A stretch of DNA of 64,000 bases from Collinsella sp. AF08-23 (GCF_003479805.1 NZ_QUHV01000002.1:163676-227675); one strand, 5' to 3'; numbered from the stretch's first letter, positions 42,686 through 51,685 are shown. Numbers and translations: made by a program. The notes: generated by a model from the sequence alone, not told the origin.

Positions 42686-43074
42686 CCGCATGTCATGAGG
42701 CGGCTACCTGTACCGCAGTTTCCCGCGCGCTGCACGACCTTGGCTGGGAGGGGCAGGTCGAAGAGGCGAAGACGTTCGCGCGCCGTCTTGCGGGCTTCGT
42801 GGCTCTTCCCGCGACGGTCGGCGCAGGGCGTGTTCGCATCCTCGTGTTTCCCCGCTGCCGGTCGGTCCACACTTGGTTCATGTGGATTCCGCTCGATATC
42901 GCCTTCGTCGATGCGTCCGGTCATATCCTCGCGCGCCATGATGGCGTCATGCCCTGGCGCGTGCTCTCGTGCTCGGCAGCAGCGTTTGTCATCGAGCGCC
43001 CCTCGGCGCTATTGGCACGATCGGCGCGTGGCGGTGCGGGGACTATTTTTGGCAAAAACAAAAAACTTGCTTGA
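42682..43074 (+). CDS. DUF192 family protein
   Basis: The protein has 130 residues from GTG 42682, which overlaps the preceding stop. The core RSVHTWFMWIPLDIAFVD, then GHILARHDGVMPWRVLSCSA, is the DUF192 pattern (the F-M-x-x-P-x-D-x-x-F motif). DUF192 proteins are small beta-rich proteins of uncertain role. No signal peptide is seen. Its place as last gene of the Tad operon is notable; the tRNA-Phe promoter overlaps its stop codon. Confidence 0.8.
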   Translation: MTACHEAATCTAVSRALHDLGWEGQVEEAKTFARRLAGFVALPATVGAGRVRILVFPRCRSVHTWFMWIPLDIAFVDASGHILARHDGVMPWRVLSCSAAAFVIERPSALLARSARGGAGTIFGKNKKLA

Positions 43075-43099
43075 CCGCTTGGAAAACTATGGGTATATT
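43071..43099 (+). promoter_or_regulatory. Promoter of tRNA-Phe
   Basis: TTGACC (43071-43076), a 17-bp spacer and TATATT (43094-43099), 31 bp before the mature tRNA 5' end. It overlaps the DUF192 stop codon. Confidence 0.85.
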
Positions 43100-43130
43100 A
43101 ATCACCGCTGTCAACGACAGCGCATATAGT

Positions 43131-43203
<73 letters not shown>

Positions 43204-43215
43204 CCCTTTGAATTT

Positions 43216-43245
43216 GAAAGACCTCCCAAAAATGGGAGGTCTTTT
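43216..43245 (+). terminator. Terminator of tRNA-Phe
   Basis: AAGACCTCCCA / TGGGAGGTCTT with loop AAAA and TTTT after the stem, 15 bp past the tRNA. Confidence 0.9.
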
Positions 43246-43328
43246 GGTTTAGGTCTTCGATGTCTCATCGCGCTCGGTGGGGGTATCCTAAGAACTTAGA
43301 TAGGAATTGTGCACAGGGAGAGGTGTCC

Positions 43329-44393
43329 ATGTTCGACAGGGTTCGCGGTGTCAATCTGTCTGGTTGGTTCATCTTGGAACCATGGGTCACGCCCTCATTG
43401 TTCGCCGCTACTGGTGCTTCCAACGACGGCGAGCTTCAGCAGGTGCTAGGACCCGCCGCCTATAACGAGCGCGTTCGCGAGCACTACGAGACGTTCGCCA
43501 CCGAGCTCGACTTTAAGAGAATGTCGGCGATGGGGCTCAACGCCGTGCGCATTCCGCTTCCCTGGTATGCGTTTGGCGCGCAAAACGAGCATGAATCCTA
43601 TATTTCCTGCATCGACTATATCGATCGCGCCATGGAATGGGCCAATAAATACGAGATGAAAGTTTTGCTTGATCTCGCGACGGTCCCTGGTGGCCAGGGG
43701 GATTCCAACAGCTCTCCCACCATACCCGATATCGTGGCCGACTGGCACTCTTCTGCAAATGGCCGTGCTACCGCGCTCGAAACCCTCGAGCGCCTTGCCG
43801 AGCGGTACGGCGAGCAAGAGCCCCTGCTTGGCATCGAGTTGCTCGATTCTCCCGTTATGAGCGTGCGCACGGGGCTTTTTTCCACCAGCGTGGGAATTCC
43901 CAGGCACTATCTGCGCAATTTCTATCGCGATGCGTATGAGGTCGTGCGCCGTCATATGCCAACGCGCAAGATGGTCGTCTTCTCCGATTCGGGCCATCCG
44001 GACGCTTGGAAGCGCTTCATGGCAGGTGAGCAGTACCAGAATGTGGTCATGGACCTGCACCTCTATCATTTCAGGGACGAGACCGCCCAGGACATCACGT
44101 CCCCCAAAGGGCTCACCGCCGCGCTCAATCGCAACAAGACGCTGATCCGCGAGGCAAAGAGCCTCAAGTTCCCTGTCATCGTTGGCGAGTGGTCGGGTGC
44201 CGCCGTGCTCTCGGGATCTTCGGTCACACCGGAGGGTCGCCGTGCCTATGAGCGCGTATTCGTTTCGAACCAGCTCGCAACGTTTGATGCGGCGGACGGC
44301 TGGTTCTTCCAAACGTGGAAGACCGAACGTCGTCTTCCCGCATGGGATGCGCGCGTGGCGCTTGCCCCACTCGAGCGTGCCATGATGGAGTAG
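43329..44393 (+). CDS. GH5-like (exo-1,3-glucanase-type) protein lacking the acid/base glutamate
   Basis: The protein has 354 residues. GH5 cellulase-superfamily features are RGVNLSGWFILEPWVTPS at the start, NAVRIPLPWY, MDLHLYHF (H244, Y246) and the nucleophile strand FPVIVGEWSGA with E287. The acid/base strand reads GIELLDSP (169-175): where the family has N-E-P, this protein has D173-S174-P175, so the catalytic acid is missing. No signal peptide, so cytoplasmic. GGGAGAGG precedes the ATG at 43329. It may bind rather than cut glucans, or use another residue. rsmI starts 3 bp later, possibly one transcript. Confidence 0.85.
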   Translation: MFDRVRGVNLSGWFILEPWVTPSLFAATGASNDGELQQVLGPAAYNERVREHYETFATELDFKRMSAMGLNAVRIPLPWYAFGAQNEHESYISCIDYIDRAMEWANKYEMKVLLDLATVPGGQGDSNSSPTIPDIVADWHSSANGRATALETLERLAERYGEQEPLLGIELLDSPVMSVRTGLFSTSVGIPRHYLRNFYRDAYEVVRRHMPTRKMVVFSDSGHPDAWKRFMAGEQYQNVVMDLHLYHFRDETAQDITSPKGLTAALNRNKTLIREAKSLKFPVIVGEWSGAAVLSGSSVTPEGRRAYERVFVSNQLATFDAADGWFFQTWKTERRLPAWDARVALAPLERAMME

Positions 44394-44396
44394 CCC

Positions 44397-45326
44397 ATGC
44401 CGAACACCGTTCGCTCTGGCGACCTTGAGAAACGTTCAGATGTCCCAGGGCTTCTTTCCCTGGTGGGCACGCCCATCGGCAATCTGGGAGACCTGTCCCC
44501 GCGTGCCGCCGAGACCTTTCGCACTGCGGACCTCATCTGCTGCGAGGACACGCGCGTCACCTCCAAGCTCCTGGCCCACCTCGGCATTTCAAAATCCCTT
44601 ATGCGCTGCGATGACAACGTGATCGCCCAACGTGCCCCCGAGCTCGTGGAGCGTGTGCTCGCCGGTGAGCGCATCGCGTTCGCCTCGGACGCGGGCATGC
44701 CGAGCGTGTCCGATCCCGGTCAGGTGCTTGTTGAGCTCGCGCGCCGCGAAGGAGCCCCCGTGGAGGTCATTCCCGGCCCCTCGGCGTGTGTGACCGCCCT
44801 GGTCCTGTCGGGCATCCCGAGCGACCAGTTCTTCTTTGAGGGGTTTCTCCCGCGCAAGCACGGCGAGCGCGTGCGCAGACTTCAGCGCCTCGCGTCCATT
44901 CCGGGCGCGCTCATCTTCTACGAGTCCCCGTATCGTGCGGAGGCATCGCTCAAGGCGATCGCCGAGGTGTTCCCGCAGCGTATGGTCGCGCTCTGCCGCG
45001 AGCTCACCAAGCTGCACGAGGAGGTCTTGCGCGCTCCTGCCCCAGAGCTGCATGAGCAGGTTGTGGCGCGTGGCGAGCTCAAGGGCGAGATGGTGATCGT
45101 GGTGGCGCCTCCCACCCAAGAGGAGCTTGAGCGCCATGAGGCCGCACTCGCCGCGGGATCTCAGGTGAACGCGGCTGCCGATCCCGACGAGCTGCTGCGT
45201 TCCGACATCGCCGAGGCCCTGGCTGCCGGGGAGCCCGCCAACGCCCTAGCCAAGCGCCTGGCCCAAAAGTATTCGCGCAAGAAGCGCGACGTCTACGCCA
45301 AGGTGCTCGAGCTGCAGCAGCAGTGA
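44397..45326 (+). CDS. rsmI: 16S rRNA (cytidine1402-2'-O)-methyltransferase
   Basis: The protein has 309 residues. It methylates the ribose of C1402 in the decoding centre using SAM. Signatures: LVGTPIGNLGDLSPRAAETF, CCEDTRVTSKLL, SDAGMPSVSDPG and EVIPGPSACVTALVLSG, then FEGFLPRK. The family also has the ELTKLHEE segment, present here. It starts 3 bp after the GH5-like gene. Confidence 0.95.
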   Translation: MPNTVRSGDLEKRSDVPGLLSLVGTPIGNLGDLSPRAAETFRTADLICCEDTRVTSKLLAHLGISKSLMRCDDNVIAQRAPELVERVLAGERIAFASDAGMPSVSDPGQVLVELARREGAPVEVIPGPSACVTALVLSGIPSDQFFFEGFLPRKHGERVRRLQRLASIPGALIFYESPYRAEASLKAIAEVFPQRMVALCRELTKLHEEVLRAPAPELHEQVVARGELKGEMVIVVAPPTQEELERHEAALAAGSQVNAAADPDELLRSDIAEALAAGEPANALAKRLAQKYSRKKRDVYAKVLELQQQ

Positions 45327-45333
45327 CGTGCGT

Positions 45334-45407
45334 CCGGTGTGCCGATGGCACGTCCAACCCCAGCGCCCCCTTGTGCCAAAGGGGTCCGTCCCCCAATGGC
45401 ACACCGG
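45334..45407. repeat. Long imperfect hairpin between rsmI and metG
   Basis: Outer arms CCGGTGTGCC (45334-45343) / GGCACACCGG (45398-45407) enclose CCCCTTGTGCCAAAGGGG and related complementary pieces. It has no T-tract. The inner GGACGGACCCC-type sequence (read on the minus strand) resembles REP-like motifs seen in many bacterial genomes, from memory. Confidence 0.55.
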
Positions 45408-45465
45408 GCATTCCTGCTAGAATGAAGAATTGCATGAACAACCAGCGAGAAGGAAGCCGCGCATC

Positions 45466-47067
45466 ATGAGCACGAAGCCGTCCTACTACATCACCACGCC
45501 CATCTATTACGTGAACGCCGACCCGCATCTGGGAACCGCGTACTCGACCATCATCGCCGACGTCCAGGCGCGCTATCGCCGTGCCGCCGGCTACAGCGTC
45601 AAGTTCCTGACCGGTATGGACGAGCACGGCCAGAAGGTGGCAGAAGCCGCCGAGAAGCACGGCATGACCCCGCAGGAGTGGTGCGACTCCCAGGCACCGC
45701 ATTTCCACGATCTGTGGCGTGAGCTGGAGATCTCCAACGACGACTTCATCCGCACCACCGAGCCGCGCCAAAAGCGCGCCGTCCAGTATCTGTGGGAGCG
45801 CATGCAGGAGGCTGGCTACATTTACAAGGGCAGCTACGACGGTTGGTACTGCGTGCCGGACGAGACCTTCTTCACCGAGACCCAGGTCGAGAAGGCCGAC
45901 GAGGCCCGCGGCACGGAAGGACAGCACCTCTGCCCCGACTGCGACCGCCCGCTCGAGCGCGTTAAGGAGGAGAGCTGGTTCTTCAAGCTCTCCGCGTTCC
46001 AGGACAAGCTGCTCGCCCTGTATGACGAGCACCCGGATTTTGTCCAGCCCGACTTCCGCATGAACGAAGTCCGTTCCTTCGTGGAGGGCGGCCTGAATGA
46101 TCTTTCCGTCTCCCGCACTTCCTTCGACTGGGGCATCGAAGTGCCCTTCGACGCCGACCACGTCACCTACGTGTGGTTCGACGCCCTGACCAACTACATG
46201 ACCGCCGTGGGCTATGGCGCCGCGGGCGACGAGGCGGCGGCCGACTTCGCCTACCGCTGGCCTGCGCAGACCCATATCGTCGGCAAGGACATCATCCGCT
46301 TCCACTGCGTGATCTGGCCCGCGATGCTCATGGCGCTGGGCGAGGCCCTGCCCGAGCACGTCTTCGCGCACGGCTTCCTTACCGTCAAGAACGAGGAGAC
46401 CGGCAAGGCCGAGAAGATGTCCAAGTCCCGCGGCAACGCCATCGCCCCGCGCGAGGTCATTGAGAAGCTCGGCGTGGAGGGCTACCGCTACTACTTCATG
46501 ACCGACGTCACCCCGGGCACCGACGGCGCCATCAGCTTTGGGCGCATGGAGCAGGTCTACAACGCTGACCTCGCCAACAGCTGGGGCAACCTAATCTCGC
46601 GCTCCACCAACATGTGCATCAAGTACTTCGACGGCGTCACGCCCGAGCGCGACGCCACGGCCGCCGGATACGCCGAGAATCCGCTGGCCGCGACCGCCGA
46701 GGGCATCTTCGAGCGCTATGCCGCCAAGATGGAGGCCTTCGCCTACGGCGATGCCGCCAAGGAGGTCATGGACCTCATCCACGCCGCCAACCACTACATC
46801 GAGGACTCTGAGCCCTGGACGCTCGCCAAGGATCCCGCGAAGGTGGGCGAGCTCGCCAACGTGATCTGGAACCTGCTCGAGGCCATCCGCATCTCCGCGC
46901 ACCTGCTCATGCCGCTCATGCCGAGCACGAGCGCCGAGGCCCTGCGCCGCATCGGCTGCGAGGGCGAGGCCGCGACCGATGACATGGCCGCCGCCTGCGC
47001 GTGGGGCCAGCTCACTGCGGGGCTGCCGGTCGAGAAGGGCGACGCCCTGTTCCCGCGTCTGGGCTAA
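45466..47067 (+). CDS. metG: Methionyl-tRNA synthetase
   Basis: The protein has 533 residues. It has the class I Rossmann fold with TPIYYVNADPHLGTAYST (HIGH-box variant HLGT) and EKMSKSRGN (KMSKS). A single CPDC pair near residue 157 is present where some MetRS have a full zinc knuckle. The C-terminal anticodon-binding helices are present; no tRNA-binding EMAP extension. The start at 45466 has GAGAAGGA upstream at a somewhat long spacing. rsmA begins 2 bp after its stop. Confidence 0.96.
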   Translation: MSTKPSYYITTPIYYVNADPHLGTAYSTIIADVQARYRRAAGYSVKFLTGMDEHGQKVAEAAEKHGMTPQEWCDSQAPHFHDLWRELEISNDDFIRTTEPRQKRAVQYLWERMQEAGYIYKGSYDGWYCVPDETFFTETQVEKADEARGTEGQHLCPDCDRPLERVKEESWFFKLSAFQDKLLALYDEHPDFVQPDFRMNEVRSFVEGGLNDLSVSRTSFDWGIEVPFDADHVTYVWFDALTNYMTAVGYGAAGDEAAADFAYRWPAQTHIVGKDIIRFHCVIWPAMLMALGEALPEHVFAHGFLTVKNEETGKAEKMSKSRGNAIAPREVIEKLGVEGYRYYFMTDVTPGTDGAISFGRMEQVYNADLANSWGNLISRSTNMCIKYFDGVTPERDATAAGYAENPLAATAEGIFERYAAKMEAFAYGDAAKEVMDLIHAANHYIEDSEPWTLAKDPAKVGELANVIWNLLEAIRISAHLLMPLMPSTSAEALRRIGCEGEAATDDMAAACAWGQLTAGLPVEKGDALFPRLG

Positions 47068-47069
47068 CG

Positions 47070-47963
47070 ATGACGACTTCCCCGCTGGCAAATCCCACCG
47101 CGACACGCGAGATGCTCGAGGCCTTTGGATTGGCGACCAAGCATCGCCTGGGCCAGAACTTCCTCGTCGACAACCATGTGATCGAGCGCATCATGGCGCT
47201 CGCCGACCTCTCCGGCTCCGAGCGCGTGCTCGAGGTGGGTCCCGGCATCGGCACGCTCACACTTGCGCTCCTTCAGGAGGCCGCGCACGTGACGTCCATC
47301 GAGATGGATTCCGAGCTTGAGCAGGTGTTGGCTGCGCATGCCATGGACCATGACAACTTCAGCTTCATCATGGGCGACGCACTCGCTGTCCCGCCGACGG
47401 CCATCGCCGAGGCGAGCGGCGGCGAGCCCACCATGCTCGTGGCGAACCTGCCCTATAACGTTGCCGCCACCATCATCTTGCAGTTCTTCCAGACCATGCC
47501 GAGCCTCGAGCGTGCGGTCGTCATGGTGCAAAAAGAGGTGGCCGATCGCATCGCCGCCGTGGCGGGCACCAAAGCGTATGGCGCCTACACGGTAAAGCTT
47601 TCCCTGTATGGCGAGGTGACGGGGCGTTTTGAGGTGCCGCCACGCTGCTTCATGCCCGCCCCGCACGTGGACTCCGCCGTCGTGCGCATCGACCGCGTCG
47701 ACGCCCTCGCGTGCGCCGGGCTGGCGTGCCTCGAATCGGATTATGCCCCGATCGATGCTGCGTGCGTGTCGTGCGTGGTCGACGCCGCATTCGCCCAGCG
47801 TCGGAAGACCATCCGCAACTCCATGAGCTCAAACGGTTTTGACAAGGCGGCACTCGACGTGGCGTTCGAGGCATGTGGCATTGCGCCCACCGCGCGCGCC
47901 GAGGCGCTCACCACGGATGAGTTCATCAAGCTCGCAGCCGTTCTTTCGGAATCGTTCGACTAG
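47070..47963 (+). CDS. rsmA: 16S rRNA dimethyladenosine transferase
   Basis: The protein has 297 residues. It dimethylates A1518 and A1519 of 16S rRNA. Motifs: HRLGQNFLVDNHVIERI, SAM-binding LEVGPGIGTLTLAL, catalytic NLPYNVAATIILQ, and FMPAPHVDSAVVRI. ATG 47070 lies 2 bp after the metG stop, and no strong ribosome binding site is seen, so it is probably translationally coupled. The order metG-rsmA-tatD is a rearranged version of the common metG-tatD-rnmV-rsmA cluster; rnmV is absent. Confidence 0.96.
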   Translation: MTTSPLANPTATREMLEAFGLATKHRLGQNFLVDNHVIERIMALADLSGSERVLEVGPGIGTLTLALLQEAAHVTSIEMDSELEQVLAAHAMDHDNFSFIMGDALAVPPTAIAEASGGEPTMLVANLPYNVAATIILQFFQTMPSLERAVVMVQKEVADRIAAVAGTKAYGAYTVKLSLYGEVTGRFEVPPRCFMPAPHVDSAVVRIDRVDALACAGLACLESDYAPIDAACVSCVVDAAFAQRRKTIRNSMSSNGFDKAALDVAFEACGIAPTARAEALTTDEFIKLAAVLSESFD

Positions 47964-47975
47964 GACCTTTCGCAC

Positions 47976-48902
47976 ATGCCGATTGTCTACACCAAAAAGA
48001 ACAAGACGTTCACGCTTCCTGCGCCTCAGGCACCGCTTTACGACACGCATGCCCATCTGCGGTCGTTTTGGGGGAAGGACAAAGGCATGGCGGACGTTTT
48101 CGCCCGCGCATACGAGGCTGGCGTTCGCTCGCTGGTTACCCTGTACGATCCCGTAGCCGATCGCAGTGAAGAGACTCCGGACGCCCGCGCGTTTTCCGCG
48201 TGGCTTAAGGCGGCGGTCAATTGCGCGGCGGAGAACGGTTCGCCGCTTGCCGTGAGGTACCTCGTGGGCGTGCATCCATATGGTGCCCCCGAGTACACCG
48301 ATGCGCTGCATGCGCAGGTCGAGTCCGCGTTGGAAGATCCGCTCTGCGTGGGCGTGGGCGAGGTTGGCTTGGATTACCATTTCGATGCGGACGATGACAT
48401 CGAGGCGGCTCCGCACGATCTGCAGATGGACGTCATGGCGCGGCAGGTCGAGCTTGCCGTTGCTCGCAATGTTCCGGTTGAGCTTCATCTTCGCAATGAC
48501 TACGGGGATGAATCCCGCGAGGCCCATGCCGATGCAGCGCGCGTGCTCGAACAGGTGGGTGTTCCCGCTTCGGGTTGCGTGCTCCACTGCTTTGGTGAGG
48601 ATCGCACCACCATGGAGCGCTTCCTTGCCCTTGGGTGCCACATTGCATTTGGCGGTGCTGCAACCTTTAAGCGCAACGATGCGGTCCGCGAGGCATTTGC
48701 CGCTTGTCCGCTCGACCGCTTGCTGCTCGAGACTGACTGCCCGTACATGGCGCCCGAGCCCATCCGCGGACTGGAGTGCGAGCCGGCCATGATCGCCCAG
48801 ACCGCCGATGTGCTGGTATTCGACCGTGTGGATCGCACTGGCGAGCTACCGAAGACGGTCGCTCAGGCGGCGTGGGATAACGCGGTCGGCTTGTTTGGGT
48901 AG
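47976..48902 (+). CDS. tatD: TatD-family metal-dependent hydrolase
   Basis: The protein has 308 residues. The amidohydrolase barrel has DTHAHL at the start, GVGEVGLDYH, VPVELHLRN, LHCFGEDRTT and LLETDCPYMAPEP as metal-site segments. TatD proteins are 3'-5' DNases or related hydrolases. It begins 12 bp after rsmA. It has a few extra residues at the N-terminus compared with E. coli TatD. Confidence 0.9.
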   Translation: MPIVYTKKNKTFTLPAPQAPLYDTHAHLRSFWGKDKGMADVFARAYEAGVRSLVTLYDPVADRSEETPDARAFSAWLKAAVNCAAENGSPLAVRYLVGVHPYGAPEYTDALHAQVESALEDPLCVGVGEVGLDYHFDADDDIEAAPHDLQMDVMARQVELAVARNVPVELHLRNDYGDESREAHADAARVLEQVGVPASGCVLHCFGEDRTTMERFLALGCHIAFGGAATFKRNDAVREAFAACPLDRLLLETDCPYMAPEPIRGLECEPAMIAQTADVLVFDRVDRTGELPKTVAQAAWDNAVGLFG

Positions 48903-48962
48903 AAGGTCATACAGGGCGCGACATGAACCCGCGCGTTGCGTGAGCCAAGGAGATCGATACTA

Positions 48963-49328
48963 TTGAGCAGCAAGAAGAAGACTCACGGCACTCGTGCGTC
49001 GCAGGATGACGGACGCCGCAAGGCGGAGGATGTCCGCGCCATGGAGACCGCGCGTGAGCTCCGCGCCCGTCGTGAAGCGGCGCAGGGTCCCGCGCCCATC
49101 GACAACGAACTGCACCGCGAACTGCCCCTCGCGCGCGTGGCGTACGGATTGCTCGCTGTCACCGTGTTCGCATTCATGGTGTCGCGTCTTGGCGTTTACC
49201 TGGGCAACCACGATCTGGAATCGGTTGCCAGCATAGCCACGACCCTGCTGTTCATCACCACGTTCGTGACATGGTTCATCTCGCGCCATCAGGCGAAAAA
49301 GCTCACACAGGAGCGCGACGGGCGCTAA
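48963..49328 (+). CDS. Small membrane protein with two helices
   Basis: The protein has 121 residues from TTG 48963, chosen because AAGGAGA lies about 9 nt upstream. A basic, hydrophilic first half (SSKKKTHGTRASQDDGRRKA) is followed by two helices (about 58-78 and 88-107) and a charged tail. No family recognised. It lies 60 bp after tatD, at the end of the metG operon. Confidence 0.65.
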   Translation: MSSKKKTHGTRASQDDGRRKAEDVRAMETARELRARREAAQGPAPIDNELHRELPLARVAYGLLAVTVFAFMVSRLGVYLGNHDLESVASIATTLLFITTFVTWFISRHQAKKLTQERDGR

Positions 49329-49384
49329 GCTTCCGCTTGCGGCCAGCGGGCACAAGCTCAACGCAGTGGGCTCAAAGCAGCTAC

Positions 49385-50737
49385 TTATGCCGCGCCCCAG
49401 CTGTCATAGCCCAGTGGATTGGCGACCTCGTTCACGACGACCGACTTGGCCGTACTCGGCCTGCCCTCGAACAAGCGGATCAGCCGGTCGAATTTAATCA
49501 TGAGCCACTCGAACGGGTTGGGCTCCGGCACGGATTCCGCGGAGACGAGGTTAGCGCTTCCCACGGTTACATCCCCTTGCCGCAGGGACATGGTGCCCAC
49601 GGTTGCGCCCTGCTCGACGGCTCCGTCCAGTTCGTCATACTCCACGTCCTGCACGAGCTCATCGCCCAGACTAAATACACTGAACGTCGCGTTGGGGTCC
49701 TCGAGGGTGACCGCGGCAGTTCGGTCGCACCATGCGCTACACGTCGCCTCGCCCACCAGTGGAACGCCGTTGCGTGTGACGGGGGTGTTGATGTAGGGCA
49801 CCGTGGCGATGTGGTCGTAGTACCAGTTCGCCAAGGCGAGCGTGTCGGCAAAGCGCGTGTCGTTGTCTGCGGCGCCGAAGATGGCCACGTAGACCTCGCC
49901 GCCGTCCTCGCGCGAGAACGCGCCCACAAAGCAGTTACCCGCCTCCATCGTGGTGCCGGTCTTGCCGCCGATGTTGCCCTCCTGTCCGTGAATCTGGTTA
50001 CGAACGGTCAGCGTGAGCGTGCGCTGGCTGCCATCGGCGGAGGTTACGGAAATCGATGTGCGGTCGCTGTTGTCAATCGCGCGGAAGCTCTCGTTTTTCA
50101 TGGCGGCTGCGAACACCGCGGTTACGTCGCGCGTAGTCGAATGCAGATTGCCCGCCCAACTGTCGAAATCGAGGCCGTGCGGGTTCTCAAAAACCGTATC
50201 CGTGCAGCCCAGCTCCTTCGCCTTTTGGTTCATGGCCTCAATGAACGTGGAATAGGGGTCGGTGGTCGCAGGGTCGATCTTGGCTCCGGCGGCGATGGCG
50301 ATCGCCGTTGCCGCATCGTTGCCGCTCATGACCATGAGGCCCGTGAGTGCGTCCTCCATGGTGAGGACGTCTCCCTCCAAAAGGCCCAGGCTCGATTCGC
50401 CCACCGTCGCCGCGGCGTAGTCGACCGTGACGATATCGGTGAGCTCGCAGTGCTCAAGCGCCACGAGGGCGGTCATGACCTTGGTGACCGAGGCGATCTT
50501 GATGGGCTCGTCCGCATTGCGCTCATAGTAGGCCAGACCGTCTTGGCCCAGCACCATGGCATGTGGCGCGGTGATGTCGGGCAATTCGCCCTGTTCGATG
50601 CCGCGGTCCGCCGCCGTGGTCCCCAGGATGACGTCACTTGTGCGAATTTCAGCATGGGCCGGTATGGGGAAGCCGGCGAAAAGGGCGAGGGCTGTGGTGA
50701 GGGCTGTGGCGATTGTGGCTGCGCGGGGTTTTCTCAT
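49385..50737 (-). CDS. D-alanyl-D-alanine carboxypeptidase (S11, DacA/PBP5-type)
   Basis: The protein has 450 residues. A signal peptide (about 1-29, cut after AHA) leads to a S11 catalytic domain: SVTK at 83-86 (nucleophile S83), SGN at 138-140 and KTGT at 259-262. A C-terminal beta domain and a short amphipathic/hydrophobic segment (EWLMIKFDRLIRLFEG) follow, likely membrane association. It trims the terminal D-Ala of peptidoglycan pentapeptides outside the membrane. AAAGAGG lies 5 nt before the ATG. It diverges from the response regulator gene across a 189-bp gap. Confidence 0.93.
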   Translation of the reverse strand: MRKPRAATIATALTTALALFAGFPIPAHAEIRTSDVILGTTAADRGIEQGELPDITAPHAMVLGQDGLAYYERNADEPIKIASVTKVMTALVALEHCELTDIVTVDYAAATVGESSLGLLEGDVLTMEDALTGLMVMSGNDAATAIAIAAGAKIDPATTDPYSTFIEAMNQKAKELGCTDTVFENPHGLDFDSWAGNLHSTTRDVTAVFAAAMKNESFRAIDNSDRTSISVTSADGSQRTLTLTVRNQIHGQEGNIGGKTGTTMEAGNCFVGAFSREDGGEVYVAIFGAADNDTRFADTLALANWYYDHIATVPYINTPVTRNGVPLVGEATCSAWCDRTAAVTLEDPNATFSVFSLGDELVQDVEYDELDGAVEQGATVGTMSLRQGDVTVGSANLVSAESVPEPNPFEWLMIKFDRLIRLFEGRPSTAKSVVVNEVANPLGYDSWGAA

Positions 50738-50836
50738 AAGAACCTCTTTGGGGATTCGGAAGCCAGGGGAGTGCGCTCAGCGCGATGCCTCAAGATTACC
50801 GCAAATGATGTCCCACGTATAAAACGGCTACTTGGC

Positions 50837-50861
50837 ATTTCGCTTAGCATTTGCTTAATGC
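50837..50861. promoter_or_regulatory. Tandem direct repeat, candidate response-regulator site
   Basis: ATTTCGCTTAGC and ATTTGCTTAATGC lie head to tail, so that GCTTA recurs with an 11-bp period (50842 and 50853). OmpR-family regulators bind such tandem half-sites. It lies 66 bp before the regulator start and 100 bp before dacA, so it could control both. Confidence 0.4.
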
Positions 50862-50926
50862 ATCTGTAAAGGGGTGCGCGGAAATGGAGTCTTCGCCATA
50901 ATGGGCGTGGGTGAAAGGAGCATGCT

Positions 50927-51640
50927 ATGGAGACGCCGCGCATTCTGGTCGTGGATGACGAGAAGACCATCACGGATTTGGTGGGTATCTATCTGCGTAA
51001 CGAGGGCTATGACGTCACGCTGGCGTATACGGGCGCCGATGCGGCGCGGCTGATCTTGGAGCAAGAGTTCGACCTTGCTGTGCTGGACATCATGCTCCCC
51101 GACGTCGACGGTTTTGAGCTGCTGCGCACCATTCGCTCTGAGCGCACCTACCCCGTGATCATGCTCACCGCGCGCGATAGCCAGTCCGACAAGATAGAGG
51201 GTCTGACACTCGGCGCGGACGATTACATGGTCAAGCCGTTTCGCCCTCTTGAGTTGGTGGCGCGCTGCAAGGCGCAACTTCGCAGGTACACGAGTTACGG
51301 CAGTCGCGAGCAGGCTGTTGCTGCCGAGGAGGCGGGGCCCATCATCTCGTTCAACGGGCTCTCCATCAACAAGGATGCTCGCACGGTGACGGTGGACGAA
51401 AAGCCCGTGCGTTGCACGCCCCTCGAGTACTCGATTTTGCTGTATCTCGCCGAGCATCGCGGGAGCGTGGTGCCGGTTGAGGAGCTCTTCCGTGCCGTGT
51501 GGGACGAGGAGTTCATGGCAGGGTCCAACAACACCGTCATGGTGCACATCCGGCACCTGCGTGAGAAACTGGGCGACGACGCCCAGAACCCGCGTTTCAT
51601 CAAGAACATCTGGGGCGTCGGTTATACCATCGAGAAGTAG
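50927..51640 (+). CDS. OmpR/VanR-type response regulator, orphan
   Basis: The protein has 237 residues. The receiver domain has D10-D11, phosphoacceptor D54 in VLDIMLPD, T81 and K103 in VKPF. A winged-helix DNA-binding domain (about 140-235) ends RFIKNIWGVGYTIEK. AAAGGAG lies 7 nt before the ATG. No histidine kinase gene follows; a terminator-like hairpin and the XRE gene come next. The sequence resembles VanR-type regulators, and its neighbour is a D,D-carboxypeptidase, so a cell-wall stimulus is plausible. That link is inference. Confidence 0.93.
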   Translation: METPRILVVDDEKTITDLVGIYLRNEGYDVTLAYTGADAARLILEQEFDLAVLDIMLPDVDGFELLRTIRSERTYPVIMLTARDSQSDKIEGLTLGADDYMVKPFRPLELVARCKAQLRRYTSYGSREQAVAAEEAGPIISFNGLSINKDARTVTVDEKPVRCTPLEYSILLYLAEHRGSVVPVEELFRAVWDEEFMAGSNNTVMVHIRHLREKLGDDAQNPRFIKNIWGVGYTIEK

Positions 51641-51685
51641 CGAAACCGCAGGTAAAAGCTCGAGCACCTGCCATGCTGGCACGTG

